DNA of 64,000 nucleotides from positions 2,542,001 through 2,606,000 of the forward strand of contig NZ_CP119992.1 in the NCBI RefSeq assembly GCF_029338575.1, written 5' to 3'. Numbering within the stretch: position 1 is the first letter of the stretch; each line of letters opens with the position of its first letter. Made by a program: the position numbers and the translations under genes. The notes beneath the pieces are model-generated. The model was not told where the DNA came from and ran no database searches. It was given only the letters and a program-made list of their open reading frames with translations. Shown here piece by piece: positions 1 to 8,377 of the stretch. The stretch comes from Halomarina halobia (GTDB taxonomy: Archaea; Halobacteriota; Halobacteria; Halobacteriales; Haloarculaceae).

Positions 1-552
1 CGCTGGACGGGCGACAATCCACACCAAGGTCTCGCGGTGTTCACTAGAAATAACATTTCTATCACCGACACTACCGAGGTCGCTGAGGCCGACTACTTCC
101 TCCATATCGAAACCGATTTTCTAGACGTTCTGGCCGTGTGGGCGATGAACGACCGGGAGAACCCGCGTCAACGTTACATTGGCCAAGTCTACACAGTCCT
201 CATAAACCACCCAGAACTGGTTGACGAGAACACGACCGTCGTCGGCGACTTCAATTGGAATGTAAAGTGGGATGAATCCCCGAATAGCCCACTCTGCGGC
301 GACTTTACCGACGTACGAGAGACGTTGAATGAGGCCGGACTCCAGAGCGCGTACCACGAGGCGCAAGGTAATGAATTCGGCATGGAGATGGATTCAACGT
401 TCCATATGCACAAGAAGGAAAATCGGAGCTACCATATCGACTATGCGTTCGTCCCCGAACAATTGCTGAACCCGAGTCCGAGAGTCTCAATCGGTGAGTA
501 CAACAACTGGATCGAACTGAGCGACCATATGCCGCTTCTGATAGCGAACTAA
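1..552 (+). CDS. Endonuclease/exonuclease/phosphatase (EEP) family protein, 5' truncated by the window edge
   Basis: The frame is open from base 1, so the gene begins upstream; a GTG at 37 is internal because the upstream codons continue the fold (RWTGDNPHQGLAVFTRNN). Two EEP hallmarks are visible: a GDFN metal/phosphate motif (VVGDFNWN, about residue 80 of the visible part) and a C-terminal SDHMPL motif carrying the catalytic His. The family cleaves phosphodiester bonds in nucleic acids or phospholipids; the substrate cannot be told. Base composition is clearly more A/T rich than the genes that follow, with codons such as AGA, AAT and ATA, which suggests an acquired gene. The family call is confident; the specific function is unknown. 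Confidence 0.75.
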   Translation, partial: RWTGDNPHQGLAVFTRNNISITDTTEVAEADYFLHIETDFLDVLAVWAMNDRENPRQRYIGQVYTVLINHPELVDENTTVVGDFNWNVKWDESPNSPLCGDFTDVRETLNEAGLQSAYHEAQGNEFGMEMDSTFHMHKKENRSYHIDYAFVPEQLLNPSPRVSIGEYNNWIELSDHMPLLIAN

Positions 553-679
553 GGTTTGCGAACCGTCGTTCACCGAACGCCGAAAACGGGGCAGCTACCC
601 GACCCAATTCGATATAGCGACATACGGTACACGGCGGCCGACCGCCCGGTTTTTATCCCTCTCCGGCCGACCACCCGCC

Positions 680-1000
680 ATGGCCGAGTTCGACCCGGAG
701 CGGTTCGAGGACAAGTACGTCCACTACATGACGGAGCTCCAGGATGCGTACAGGCGGGCGTTCGACGTGATGAACGAGGAGTACGACTCGACGCTCGTCC
801 ACGCGATCGACCAGCAGATCCTGAACGAGTCCGAGCCGTTCTATCGGGACGGCGAGTTCCGCATCGAACTGCCGCCGAACCCCCACGACCGCCTGCACGG
901 GGTCGTCGTCGAGCCCGACCGCCTCGACGCCGTCCTCGACCGCTACGTTGAGGAGCTCCGTGCGCAGCTCCGGCGGGTGTTCGGGCTCCAGGAGCGATAG
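680..1000 (+). CDS. DUF5783 family haloarchaeal protein
   Basis: A 106-residue acidic cytosolic protein that I recognise as the haloarchaeal DUF5783 family from its core (DSTLVHAIDQQILNESEPFY). No enzymatic motif or membrane segment is seen and no function is known. A T-rich TATA-like stretch (tttttatccc) near 651-660 lies about 27 nt before the ATG, which fits a leaderless transcript. It is followed after 50 nt by the NifU-like gene on the same strand. Confidence 0.75.
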   Translation: MAEFDPERFEDKYVHYMTELQDAYRRAFDVMNEEYDSTLVHAIDQQILNESEPFYRDGEFRIELPPNPHDRLHGVVVEPDRLDAVLDRYVEELRAQLRRVFGLQER

Positions 1001-1050
1001 CGGCCGGCGCGGTCCAAAGCCCTAAGGCGATAGACCCGATACGGAAAGGT

Positions 1051-1416
1051 ATGAGCACGGAATCCGCCAAGACCGAGGACGACCTGCGCGAGGAGGTAAC
1101 GAACTTCCTCCGACGCAACTTCCCGCAGATCCAGATGCACGGCGGGAGCGCGGCCATCACGAATCTCGACGTGGAGTCGGGGTCCGTCTCCCTCCAGCTG
1201 GGCGGGGCCTGCAGCGGCTGTGGCATCTCGCCGATGACGATCCAGGCGATCAAGACCCGCATGACGAAGGAGATCCCCGAGATCACCGAGGTCCACGCCG
1301 ACACCGGCATGGGCGGCGGAGGCGGCATGGGCGGCACGTCCCCGTCGTTCCCCGGCGAGTCGCGCGGGGGCGGCCTCGACAGCGACGACGACGAGGGGCC
1401 ACAGGCCCCGTTCTAA
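1051..1416 (+). CDS. NifU-like C-terminal domain Fe-S scaffold protein
   Basis: A 121-residue protein made almost entirely of the NifU C-terminal (Nfu) domain. The domain carries the CxxC pair in GGACSGCGIS at about residues 53-58, which in this family ligates a transient Fe-S cluster that is passed to apoproteins. The flanking MHGG and SVSLQLGGAC signatures are intact. The last 35 or so residues are a Gly/Ser/Asp-rich tail typical of haloarchaeal proteins. The cysteine desulfurase SufS and scaffold SufU of the same pathway are encoded far away, at 34-36 kb. The family call is confident; the partner proteins are inferred. Confidence 0.85.
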   Translation: MSTESAKTEDDLREEVTNFLRRNFPQIQMHGGSAAITNLDVESGSVSLQLGGACSGCGISPMTIQAIKTRMTKEIPEITEVHADTGMGGGGGMGGTSPSFPGESRGGGLDSDDDEGPQAPF

Positions 1417-1418
1417 AC

Positions 1419-1473
1419 GACCTTTTACTACGGGGTGCGCCGGGCGCACCCCTGTAAAAGCTCGACCAAAAGC
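1419..1473. repeat. Dispersed hairpin repeat, copy 1 (CCTTTT...GACCAAAA family)
   Basis: Directly after the NifU-like stop codon. The order is gaccttttac, a perfect 9-bp stem (1432-1440 with 1444-1452, loop cgg), then gtaaaagctcgaccaaaagc. The same order (ACCTTTT, G/C hairpin, AAAA, about TGGACCAAAA) occurs at five more places in this window. The rest of the gap, 1474-1663, holds G/C-rich cgctcgctcc-type sequence and no gene that I can support. Confidence 0.6.
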
Positions 1474-1663
1474 ACGGCGAAACCCCCTCGCTCGGGGGTT
1501 CCTTGGCCCGCTCGCTCCCTTCGGTCGCTCCCGGTACAATACACTGCGAGCGGTTGATATTTCAGCGTGGTCGTCTCTTGATCTATTTCCGGTGAGTACA
1601 ATTCTATGACACGCTCAGTAACGTGATTCATCGGAATGATTTACACCGATAGCGCTCTCGCTG

Positions 1664-2542
1664 CTACCGCAGTCCGCGCTCCCGCTCCCACGCCCGCACG
1701 AGCGCCGCGAGCGTCGCGTTCACGGGGGCGTCGTCGCCGGCGACGACGCCGTTGATGCGATCGACCTCGGTGCGCCGCCCGCGCTCTACGTCCCGGCGCA
1801 TCGAGGAGGTGTTTCGCGCGGTGTCGCCCGCGACGCGCTCGACGCTCGCGAGGGCCGTCTCGTCCGGGAGATCGACGCCCCGTCGGCGGGCCGCCCGGGC
1901 GACCTCGCGGGCGGCGGCGCGCATCGTCTCCCGGGCGGGGCCGTCCGGCAGCGCGCCGTTCGGTACCCGGGCGAGCGCGGTCGGGGCGTTGATGCCGGCG
2001 TTCACCGCGAGCTTCTCCCACTGACGTCGCGGCATGTCGTCGGCGACGACCGTGACGAGCCCCGCCCGTTCGAACGCCGTCCCGACCCGATCGGCGAGCG
2101 CGGAGCGCCCGCCCTCGCGCGGACCGAGCGCGATCTCGCCGACCCCGGTGCACTCGACCCGGCCGGGTTCGAGGAGGCGCGCGCCGTAGGTGCACGCCCC
2201 GGCGAGGACGGGCGCGTCGAGGTGCTCGGCGAGCGTCTCCTCGTTGCCGAGGCCGTTCTGCAGCGAGAGCGCGGCGTCGAGGTCGCACGCGGCCAGCTTG
2301 CGGCCGGCGTCGTCGGTGTCGAACGCCTTCACCGTCACGACGGCGAGGTCGGCCCGCGGGGGCGGGGCCGTGTCGGCCGCCGGCCGGACGATCCCCTCGA
2401 CGGCCCCCTCCATCCGGAGACCGGCCTCGCGGACCCGGCGGACGTGCGGATCCCGTCCGACCAGCGTCACGCGGTGTTCGAGAGCGAGCAACCCCCCGAC
2501 GAGGCTACCGAGGCTCCCCGCACCGAACACGACTACGTCCAT
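1664..2542 (-). CDS. panE: 2-dehydropantoate 2-reductase (ketopantoate reductase)
   Basis: NADPH-dependent reduction of ketopantoate to pantoate on the route to coenzyme A. The chosen start gives the standard N-terminus MDVVVFGAGSLGS, a Rossmann GxGxxG loop at residues 7-12; an upstream in-frame start would add eight residues with no family support. The catalytic lysine region is visible in WEKLAVNAGINAPTAL, where the conserved K, N and N bind substrate in this family. The protein is 292 residues, a normal length. It stands alone on the minus strand with no obvious operon partner. Confidence 0.85.
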   Translation of the reverse strand: MDVVVFGAGSLGSLVGGLLALEHRVTLVGRDPHVRRVREAGLRMEGAVEGIVRPAADTAPPPRADLAVVTVKAFDTDDAGRKLAACDLDAALSLQNGLGNEETLAEHLDAPVLAGACTYGARLLEPGRVECTGVGEIALGPREGGRSALADRVGTAFERAGLVTVVADDMPRRQWEKLAVNAGINAPTALARVPNGALPDGPARETMRAAAREVARAARRRGVDLPDETALASVERVAGDTARNTSSMRRDVERGRRTEVDRINGVVAGDDAPVNATLAALVRAWERERGLR

Positions 2543-2739
2543 ACGCCACCTTTCCGAGGCGGACACATCAGTGCTCCGTCCCCCGCTCGACCCCGCTGGA
2601 CGCGCGTATCACCGTCTGTGAGCTTCACGTAGCGGACAGGGAATGGTTATAACATATATGTCACGTACGCCGACGAAAGCGCTCTCGACCTCGTCTCCGT
2701 GGGTCTCCGGCGGCGCTCGCGTTGCGGAGACACCCATCG

Positions 2740-2769
2740 TTATAGTGGATGCGTACGTACCTGTACGCA
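2740..2769 (+). promoter_or_regulatory. TATA-like box and inverted repeat before the DUF7563 gene
   Basis: A TTATAG box at 2740-2745 lies 27 nt before the ATG at 2769, the spacing expected for a leaderless haloarchaeal transcript. Between box and start is a perfect 7-bp inverted repeat (TGCGTAC at 2750-2756, GTACGCA at 2763-2769, 6-nt spacer), placed where a repressor would block initiation. The operator role is inferred. Confidence 0.45.
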
Positions 2770-2927
2770 TGCCGGAATGCCAGAACTGCGGTTCCTTCGT
2801 GACGACTGCGTACGCGCGAGTCTTCACCCCCGACGGCGTCGAGAACCCGCGAGTCTGTCCCAATTGTGAGGACAAGATCCGCGAGGGGGCGGGCGTCCGC
2901 GAGGCCCGGTCCACCCGTCGCGCCTGA
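2769..2927 (+). CDS. DUF7563 family small zinc-finger protein
   Basis: A 52-residue protein beginning MPECQNCGSFVT, with two CxxC pairs (CQNC at residues 4-7 and CPNC at about 35-38) that should bind one zinc. The C-terminus is basic (REARSTRR). I recognise it as the haloarchaeal DUF7563 family. The start at 2769 is chosen over an in-frame ATG at 2643 because it gives the conserved N-terminus and lies 27 nt after a TATA-like box. A paralogue is at 6406-6555. Function unknown; a nucleic-acid or protein adaptor role is a guess. Confidence 0.8.
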   Translation: MPECQNCGSFVTTAYARVFTPDGVENPRVCPNCEDKIREGAGVREARSTRRA

Positions 2928-2935
2928 GCGTCGCG

Positions 2936-4228
2936 CTACAGCAGTTCCCTCGCCTCCTCGAATACCTCCTCCGTCCGTTCCTCGTCCCGGGCTTCGGCCG
3001 TGATGCGCACCAGCGGTTGGGTCCCGCTGGCCCGGAGGAGGAACCAGGCGTCCCCGAGGTCGACGCGCACGCCGTCGAGCGTCGTCACGTCGTCGTAGCG
3101 GGCCGTCACCCGCTCGCGGACGTCGTCCATCGTCGCGCGCTTGTCCGCGACCTCCACGCTCGCCCGGCGGATCGGGTAGCTGGGGACGTCGGCGACGCGC
3201 TCGCTCAGGGGGCGCTCCGCGGCCAGTTCCGCGAGGCGGAGGGCGGCGAGCGGACCGTCCGGGCAGAGCGTCTGTTCCGGCCAGATCCACGCGCCGCTGG
3301 GTTCGCCGCCGAAGGTCACGTCGCCGCCGAGCGCCTCGGCGACGTAGATGTCGCCGACGGGCGTGCGCTCCGCGCCCACGCCGTGCTCGGCGAGGTAGTC
3401 CTCGACCGCCAGGCTGGTGTCGACGGGGAAGGCGACGCGCTCGCCCGACGCGGCGCTCTCGACGGCGAGCAGCGCGAGCAGTGCGTCCTTCGGGACGAAC
3501 GCCCCCGTCTCGTCCACCGCGACCATGCGGTCGGCGTCGCCGTCGTGGGCGACGCCGAGGTCGGCGTCGCTCGCGCCCACGAGCGCGCACAGCGACGACA
3601 GCGTCTCCTCGTTGGGTTCGCTCGGCCGACCGGGGAAGCGCCCGTCCGGCTGGGCGTTGAACGTCTCGACGGTGCAGCCCTGTTCGAGCAGTGCGTCGAT
3701 CGTGACGCCGCCCGCGCCGTTGCCGAGGTCGACGACGACCGACAGCGGCGTCTCGATCGAGACCGCGTCGGAGAGCGCCTCGACGTGGCGCGCGTCCGCG
3801 TCGGCCGCGGCGGTTCGCGTCCCCAGTCCGTTCCACGGCCGGAGGTCGAACTCGTCGCCGCGGACGCGCTCCTCGACGGTCGCGCGCATCCCCTCGTCGA
3901 ACGCCTGCCCGCTCGGCTGCCAGAGCTTCAGTCCGTTGTCCTCCGCGGGGTTGTGGCTCGCGGTGACCGCGACGCCCGCGTCGGCGTCGTACCACTCGAC
4001 CCCCCGGGCGACCGTCGGCGTCGCCGCGCCGCCGAGGTCGATCACGTCCGTCCCCACCTCGCGCAGGCCGGCCGCGAGGGCGTCGACGAGCACGAGGCCG
4101 CTCTCCCGGGGGTCGCGCCCGACGACGACGCGCTCCGCGTCGACGCCCACCGCGCGCCCCACGGCGAGCGCGAGTTCTGCGGTCACGACGTCACCGACCG
4201 GTCCTCGGATACCGCTGGTGCCGAACAT
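2936..4228 (-). CDS. glmM: Phosphoglucosamine/phosphomannomutase (alpha-D-phosphohexomutase family)
   Basis: Moves phosphate between C1 and C6 of a hexose or hexosamine. All family signatures are present in order: N-terminal FGTSGIRG, the phosphoserine loop TASHNPAEDNG at about residue 90, the metal loop DGDADR at about residue 230, the sugar-binding GGEPSGAW, and the C-terminal phosphate-binding RASGTQP. It is 430 residues, normal for archaeal GlmM-type enzymes. The family does not fix the substrate from sequence alone; the glucosamine assignment rests on the MFGTSGIRGP type of N-terminus. A second, more distant family member is at 6963-8339. Confidence 0.8.
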   Translation of the reverse strand: MFGTSGIRGPVGDVVTAELALAVGRAVGVDAERVVVGRDPRESGLVLVDALAAGLREVGTDVIDLGGAATPTVARGVEWYDADAGVAVTASHNPAEDNGLKLWQPSGQAFDEGMRATVEERVRGDEFDLRPWNGLGTRTAAADADARHVEALSDAVSIETPLSVVVDLGNGAGGVTIDALLEQGCTVETFNAQPDGRFPGRPSEPNEETLSSLCALVGASDADLGVAHDGDADRMVAVDETGAFVPKDALLALLAVESAASGERVAFPVDTSLAVEDYLAEHGVGAERTPVGDIYVAEALGGDVTFGGEPSGAWIWPEQTLCPDGPLAALRLAELAAERPLSERVADVPSYPIRRASVEVADKRATMDDVRERVTARYDDVTTLDGVRVDLGDAWFLLRASGTQPLVRITAEARDEERTEEVFEEARELL

Positions 4229-4438
4229 ATCTCGGGAGAGAGCGACCTGGATAATAGCTACTGCGACCGCGGCGGTCCCCGGCCCGACCGATCCGGTCCG
4301 ATACCGACCGCCACGACCGGCCTGACCCGAGCGCCTCGGTCCGACCGACCTGATCCGACCAGTCAGACCCGATCCGACCGCCGGTCAGCGCGCGCCCGGA
4401 GGAACGCGCTTTTGTCCTCCCTCGCTGAACCCCCACCC

Positions 4439-5122
4439 ATGAAGTCAACGGACGGGAGCGACGAGGCGAAGCGGCGGGCCGGGGAGTCCGCCGCGGGGCT
4501 CGTCGAGGACGGCGCGGTCGTCGGCCTCGGCACCGGGAGCACGACCGCCCACGCCATCCGCGCGCTCGGCGAGGCCGTCGCCGAGGGCCTCGACGTTCGG
4601 GGCGTCCCCACGTCCTACCAGTCGGGCGCGCTCGCCCGCGAGGTCGGCATCCCGATCGTCGCCCTCGCGGACGCGACGCCGGATATCGCCATCGACGGGG
4701 CCGACCAGTTCGCCGGGGGGTCCCTCGTGAAGGGCGGTGGGGCCGCCCACGCGCGCGAGAAGGTGGTCGACGCGAGCGCCGATCGTCTCGTCGTCGTCGC
4801 CGACGGGACGAAGCGCGTCGACGCGCTCGATCACCCCGTCCCGGTAGAGGTACTCCCCGACGCCGTCCCGGCGGTCGAGGCGCGGGTCCGCGATCTCGGG
4901 GGCGACCCGACGCTCCGCGACGCGGAGCGCAAGGACGGCCCCGTCGTGACCGAGTACGGCAACCTCGTGCTCGACTGCGCGTTCGGGCGGATCGACGCGC
5001 CCGCCGACCTCGCCGCGACGCTCTCGGCGGTGCCGGGCGTGGTCGAACACGGGCTGTTCGTCGAACTCGCGGACGAGGTCCACGTCGGGACCGGGACGGG
5101 CGTGTCGATCGAGCGGTTCTGA
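4439..5122 (+). CDS. rpiA: Ribose-5-phosphate isomerase A
   Basis: Interconverts ribose 5-phosphate and ribulose 5-phosphate to supply pentose for nucleotides. The N-terminal phosphate-binding GLGTGSTT, the catalytic-acid loop AIDGADQF and the substrate motif VKGGGAAHAREK are intact, and the C-terminus ends in the usual GTGTGVSIERF. It has 227 residues, as expected. Start ATG 4439 follows a T-rich stretch; in-frame upstream sequence is antisense to glmM and has no family similarity. The roughly 210-nt divergent gap to glmM holds tandem gaccgatccgac-like repeats. Confidence 0.92.
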   Translation: MKSTDGSDEAKRRAGESAAGLVEDGAVVGLGTGSTTAHAIRALGEAVAEGLDVRGVPTSYQSGALAREVGIPIVALADATPDIAIDGADQFAGGSLVKGGGAAHAREKVVDASADRLVVVADGTKRVDALDHPVPVEVLPDAVPAVEARVRDLGGDPTLRDAERKDGPVVTEYGNLVLDCAFGRIDAPADLAATLSAVPGVVEHGLFVELADEVHVGTGTGVSIERF

Positions 5123-5193
5123 GCCGAGCGCGGTCGAGTCCCCGGCGTCGCCACTGGCGGGCGAAAACAAAGAGGAACGCGAAGACGTCCGCC

Positions 5194-5361
5194 CTACAGG
5201 TCGCGGGGCTGGACGGTCTTGCGGTCGTTCTCCTCGGCGCGACGCGCGGCGTCGTCGAGCAGTTCCTGGACTTCCTGATCGAGCGCGTCGTAGAAGTCCG
5301 ATGCGACGTTCATGTCCTGCAGAGCGTCCTTGACGGCCGCTTTGACGATTAGGTCTGCCAT
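5194..5361 (-). CDS. DUF1931 family histone-fold-like small protein
   Basis: A 55-residue protein starting MADLIVKAAVKDAL and ending KTVQPRDL, which I recognise as the archaeal DUF1931 family. Members have a histone/CBF-NFY-like helical fold and are candidate small DNA-binding proteins, though the role of the haloarchaeal form is not established. The start at 5361 is preferred to one 14 codons upstream because it gives the conserved N-terminus and sits about 28 nt from a TATA-like box. Confidence 0.8.
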   Translation of the reverse strand: MADLIVKAAVKDALQDMNVASDFYDALDQEVQELLDDAARRAEENDRKTVQPRDL

Positions 5362-5386
5362 GCAAGAGCCCCGTTCTCGGACATAC

Positions 5387-5394
5387 TTTATAAA
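5387..5394 (-). promoter_or_regulatory. TATA-like box for the DUF1931 gene
   Basis: TTTATAAA (read on either strand as an A/T block) about 28 nt upstream of the minus-strand ATG at 5361, within A/T-rich sequence that contrasts with its surroundings. The spacing implies a leaderless or nearly leaderless transcript. Confidence 0.5.
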
Positions 5395-5538
5395 CTTTAT
5401 CAATATCGGTCCCTCTCGACGGGGTTAGCGGGATTTTCAGGCCGATAGATTGATGAGAGAAAGTCAATCGGTAGGGTGACATCAGGTAAAGATTGCCGAT
5501 TCGATGGATACGTGAGGCTCGGGCGCGGAGGCGGCCGT

Positions 5539-6315
5539 ATGCGCGAACTACTGGAGGCCGTCGCGGCGGGGGAGCTCTCCGTCGACGCGGCCGAGGCGGA
5601 ACTCGCCGGCTACGTGACCGGCGACGCCGGGCGGTTCGACGCCGCCCGCTGGGATCGCGTCGGCGTCCCGGAGGGCATCCTCGCCGCCGGGAAGACGCCC
5701 GAGGAGGTGGCGGAACTCGTCGCGCTCGCCGTCGAGACGACCGATCACGCGCTCGTCACGCGGGCCGAGGCGGCGGTCGTCGCCGCCGTCCGCGAACGGA
5801 TCGACGCGACTGCCCCCGAGTCGACCGTCGTCGTCGACGACAGGGCCGGCACCGTCGTGGTGCACGGGCCGCGCTACGACCCGCCGACGCTCGACGCGCG
5901 GGTGGGCGTCGTCACCGCCGGCACCTCCGACGCGGTTCCGGCGGGCGAGGCCGCGGTCGTCCTCCGCGAGTCCGGCGTGCGTGTGACGCGGATCGACGAC
6001 GTCGGCGTGGCGGGACTCGCGCGGTTGGTCGACCAGCTGGAGACGCTGCGCGCGCAGGACGTACTCGTCGTCGCCGCCGGCCGCGAGGGGGCGCTTCCGA
6101 CGGTGCTCGCCGGGCTGGTCGACGTCCCCCTCATCGGCGTCCCCGTGTCGACGGGGTACGGCTACGGCGGGGAGGGCGAGGCGGCGCTCGCGGGGATGCT
6201 CCAGTCCTGCGCCCCGATCGCGGTGGTGAACATCGACGCGGGGTTCGCCGCGGGCGTGCAGGCGACGCTCGTCGCCCGGGCGATCGACGCCGCTCGGACC
6301 GAAAACTCCCGGTAG
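5539..6315 (+). CDS. larB: LarB-type nickel-pincer cofactor carboxylase
   Basis: LarB carboxylates and hydrolyses nicotinic acid adenine dinucleotide in synthesis of the nickel-pincer nucleotide cofactor; it resembles AIR carboxylase (PurE). Visible family features are the N-terminal helical segment (MRELLEAVAAGELS), the GVVTAGTSD loop, VVAAGREGALP, and the PurE-like GVPVSTGYG and CAPIAVVNIDAGFAAG near the C-terminus. It is 258 residues. The start at 5539 is chosen over 5476 because the upstream 21 codons have no family similarity. LarC and LarE are not in this window, so the pathway is incomplete here. Confidence 0.88.
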   Translation: MRELLEAVAAGELSVDAAEAELAGYVTGDAGRFDAARWDRVGVPEGILAAGKTPEEVAELVALAVETTDHALVTRAEAAVVAAVRERIDATAPESTVVVDDRAGTVVVHGPRYDPPTLDARVGVVTAGTSDAVPAGEAAVVLRESGVRVTRIDDVGVAGLARLVDQLETLRAQDVLVVAAGREGALPTVLAGLVDVPLIGVPVSTGYGYGGEGEAALAGMLQSCAPIAVVNIDAGFAAGVQATLVARAIDAARTENSR

Positions 6316-6405
6316 TTTTCGTTTTATTCCTGTATGAGATAATGACGAGAGTATATAATCACCGCCCGAGTAGTGGTTCCCGCCGACACGTCCGTCGGCA
6401 GAGCA

Positions 6406-6555
6406 ATGGCAAAGTGCGACCACTGTAAGGCGCACGTTTCCGAGCGCTTCGCGCGGGTGTTCGCCGACGAGTACGGCCGGATCCTTGCGTGCCCCAGTTG
6501 TTCGGCGAACGCCGGTATCGCGGAAGCCTCCAGAGAACGTGCCCGTGAGCCGTGA
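6406..6555 (+). CDS. DUF7563-like small zinc-finger protein, paralogue
   Basis: A 49-residue protein, MAKCDHCKAHVSERFARVF, with CxxC pairs at residues 4-7 and about 31-34. It matches the 2769-2927 protein in layout (CxxC, then RVF, then CPxC, then a charged tail) but has a different C-terminus. A TATA-like gtatataatc lies at 6351-6360. An upstream in-frame start at 6373 is rejected because it breaks the conserved N-terminus. Function unknown. Confidence 0.75.
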   Translation: MAKCDHCKAHVSERFARVFADEYGRILACPSCSANAGIAEASRERAREP

Positions 6556-6610
6556 TGGCGATGGACCAGCGGATCGTGGTTAACCACCACGCGAAGCTCA
6601 CTTCGGCCGG

Positions 6611-6856
6611 ATGATCGAGTCCCACTACGTCTACGTGCTGCGGTGCGGCGACGGGACGCTCTACACCGGTTACACGACCGACGTCGAGCGCCGCCTGCGC
6701 GACCACCGGGCGGGGCGAGGTGCGAAGTACACCCGCGGTCGGGGGCCACTCGAGGTCGTCCACGTCGAGACGTACGCGAGCAGGTCCGCGGCGATGTCCC
6801 GCGAGTACGCGATCAAACAGCTCACCCGAACCGGGAAGGAGCGCCTCGTCGAGTGA
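6611..6856 (+). CDS. GIY-YIG domain nuclease-like protein (UPF0213/YhbQ type)
   Basis: An 81-residue protein that is only a GIY-YIG module. The first motif appears as YVYVLRCGDGTLYTGYT (residues 6-22), followed by the conserved Arg in ERRLRDH and the Glu in SREYAIKQL. The stand-alone short form corresponds to the UPF0213 group, with proposed DNA-binding or nicking activity but no firm cellular role. It starts 55 nt after the small zinc-finger gene. Confidence 0.82.
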   Translation: MIESHYVYVLRCGDGTLYTGYTTDVERRLRDHRAGRGAKYTRGRGPLEVVHVETYASRSAAMSREYAIKQLTRTGKERLVE

Positions 6857-6962
6857 CGGAGGTCCGCTTCGCACCGTCGAGTCGTCGCTCCCTACGGTCG
6901 CTCCTCGTCCCGTGATCCCGCGGGCCTGTTGGTTTTTTACTCTCCGCCGTCGCGGCTGTCGT

Positions 6963-8339
6963 ATGGAGCACATCTCGTTCGGCACCGACGGCTGGCGGGC
7001 GACGCTCGAGACGTTCACCGAACCCCGCGTCCGGATGGTCGGCCAGGCGGTCGCCGACCACCTGCGCGCCGAGGGGCGCGAGGGGACCGTCGCCGTCGGT
7101 TACGACGCCCGCGACACCTCCCGCGGGTTCGCCGACGCTCTCGCCGAGGTCCTCTCTGACAACGGCTTCGACGTCCTCGTGAGCGAGCGGGACTGCCCGA
7201 CGCCGGTGCTCGCGTGGACCGTCCGTGACCGGGGGCTCGCCGGCGGCCTCGTGGTCACGGCGAGTCACAACCCGCCGGAGTACAACGGCGTGAAGTTCCT
7301 CCCCAGCGCCGGCGCGCCGGCGCTCCCGGACGTGACCGACGACCTCGAGGCGCGGCTCGCGGAACCGACGGCGCTCCCCGAGGACGAGCGCGGCACCGTT
7401 CGCGAAGACACGTTCACGACCGCCTACTGTCAGCACGCGCTCGCGTTCGCCGACAACCCGGACGTCTCTGGGATCCGGATCGCCTACGACGCGATGCACG
7501 GCAGCGGCCGCGGCGTCACGAACGACCTGCTCGAGGCGGCGGGCGCGACCGTCGAGTCCCTCCGGACGGAGCGCGATCCGGAGTTCGGCGGCACGCCCCC
7601 GGAGCCGACGGCCGAACGGCTCCAGTCGCTCGTCGAGCGCGTCACCGAGGGCGGCGCCGACCTCGGATTCGCCAACGACGGCGACGCGGACCGCCTGGCC
7701 GTCGTCACGCCCGAGCGGGGCTACCTCGACCCGAACATGCTCTACGCGGTGCTCTACGACTACCTGCTGGAATCGGGCGAGGGGCCCGCCGTCCGCACCG
7801 TCTCGACGACGTTCGTCGTCGACAGACTCGCGGCCGCCCACGGCGAGGAGGCCGTCGAGGTGCCCGTCGGATTCAAGTGGGTGGCCGAGGCGATGGGCGA
7901 GCACGGCGCGCTCGTCGGCGGCGAGGAGTCGGGCGGCTTCGGCATCACCGAACACCTCCGCAACAAGGACGGCGTGCTCCTGGCGCTCGTGCTCGCCGCC
8001 GCGCACGCGGCGCGCCCGATCGACGAGCGCGCGGACGCCATCGAGGCCGAGTACGGCGAGATCCACCAGGGTCGCACGAGCCTCGACTGCCCGAACGAGC
8101 GGAAGGCGGCCGTCCTCGGCTCGCTCGACGGCGACCTCCCGGCGGCGGTGGCGGGCGTCGCCGTCGCCGACGTGGGCGCGAAGGACGGGTTCAAGATCTT
8201 CCTCGAGGACGGAACGTGGGTGCTCGTCCGCCCCAGCGGCACGGAGCCGAAGCTCCGCGTCTACGCGGAGGCCACCAGCAGCGAGCGCGTCGAGGAGCTA
8301 CTCGCGGCCGGACGCGACCTCGTCGAACCGCGGATCTGA
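6963..8339 (+). CDS. Phosphoglucomutase/phosphomannomutase family protein
   Basis: A 458-residue phosphohexomutase distinct from the one at 2936-4228. Signatures: N-terminal FGTDGWRA, phosphoserine loop VVTASHNPPEYNGVKF at about residue 98, metal loop NDGDADRLAV at about 240, sugar loop GGEESGGFG at about 320, and C-terminal LVRPSGTEPKLRVYAE. The FGTDGWR start is typical of the phosphoglucomutase-type branch used in archaeal sugar-nucleotide synthesis. Substrate preference is not determined by sequence. A T-rich run (ggttttttac) at 6930-6939 sits about 28 nt upstream of the ATG. Confidence 0.82.
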   Translation: MEHISFGTDGWRATLETFTEPRVRMVGQAVADHLRAEGREGTVAVGYDARDTSRGFADALAEVLSDNGFDVLVSERDCPTPVLAWTVRDRGLAGGLVVTASHNPPEYNGVKFLPSAGAPALPDVTDDLEARLAEPTALPEDERGTVREDTFTTAYCQHALAFADNPDVSGIRIAYDAMHGSGRGVTNDLLEAAGATVESLRTERDPEFGGTPPEPTAERLQSLVERVTEGGADLGFANDGDADRLAVVTPERGYLDPNMLYAVLYDYLLESGEGPAVRTVSTTFVVDRLAAAHGEEAVEVPVGFKWVAEAMGEHGALVGGEESGGFGITEHLRNKDGVLLALVLAAAHAARPIDERADAIEAEYGEIHQGRTSLDCPNERKAAVLGSLDGDLPAAVAGVAVADVGAKDGFKIFLEDGTWVLVRPSGTEPKLRVYAEATSSERVEELLAAGRDLVEPRI

Positions 8340-8377
8340 GCGTGACTCCGCTCTCCTTTCCCCACTCAACGCGTACC

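Noticed and set aside
1428..1631. 67-codon minus-strand frame after the NifU-like gene
   Set aside because: It runs through the dispersed hairpin repeat and has no recognisable protein features.
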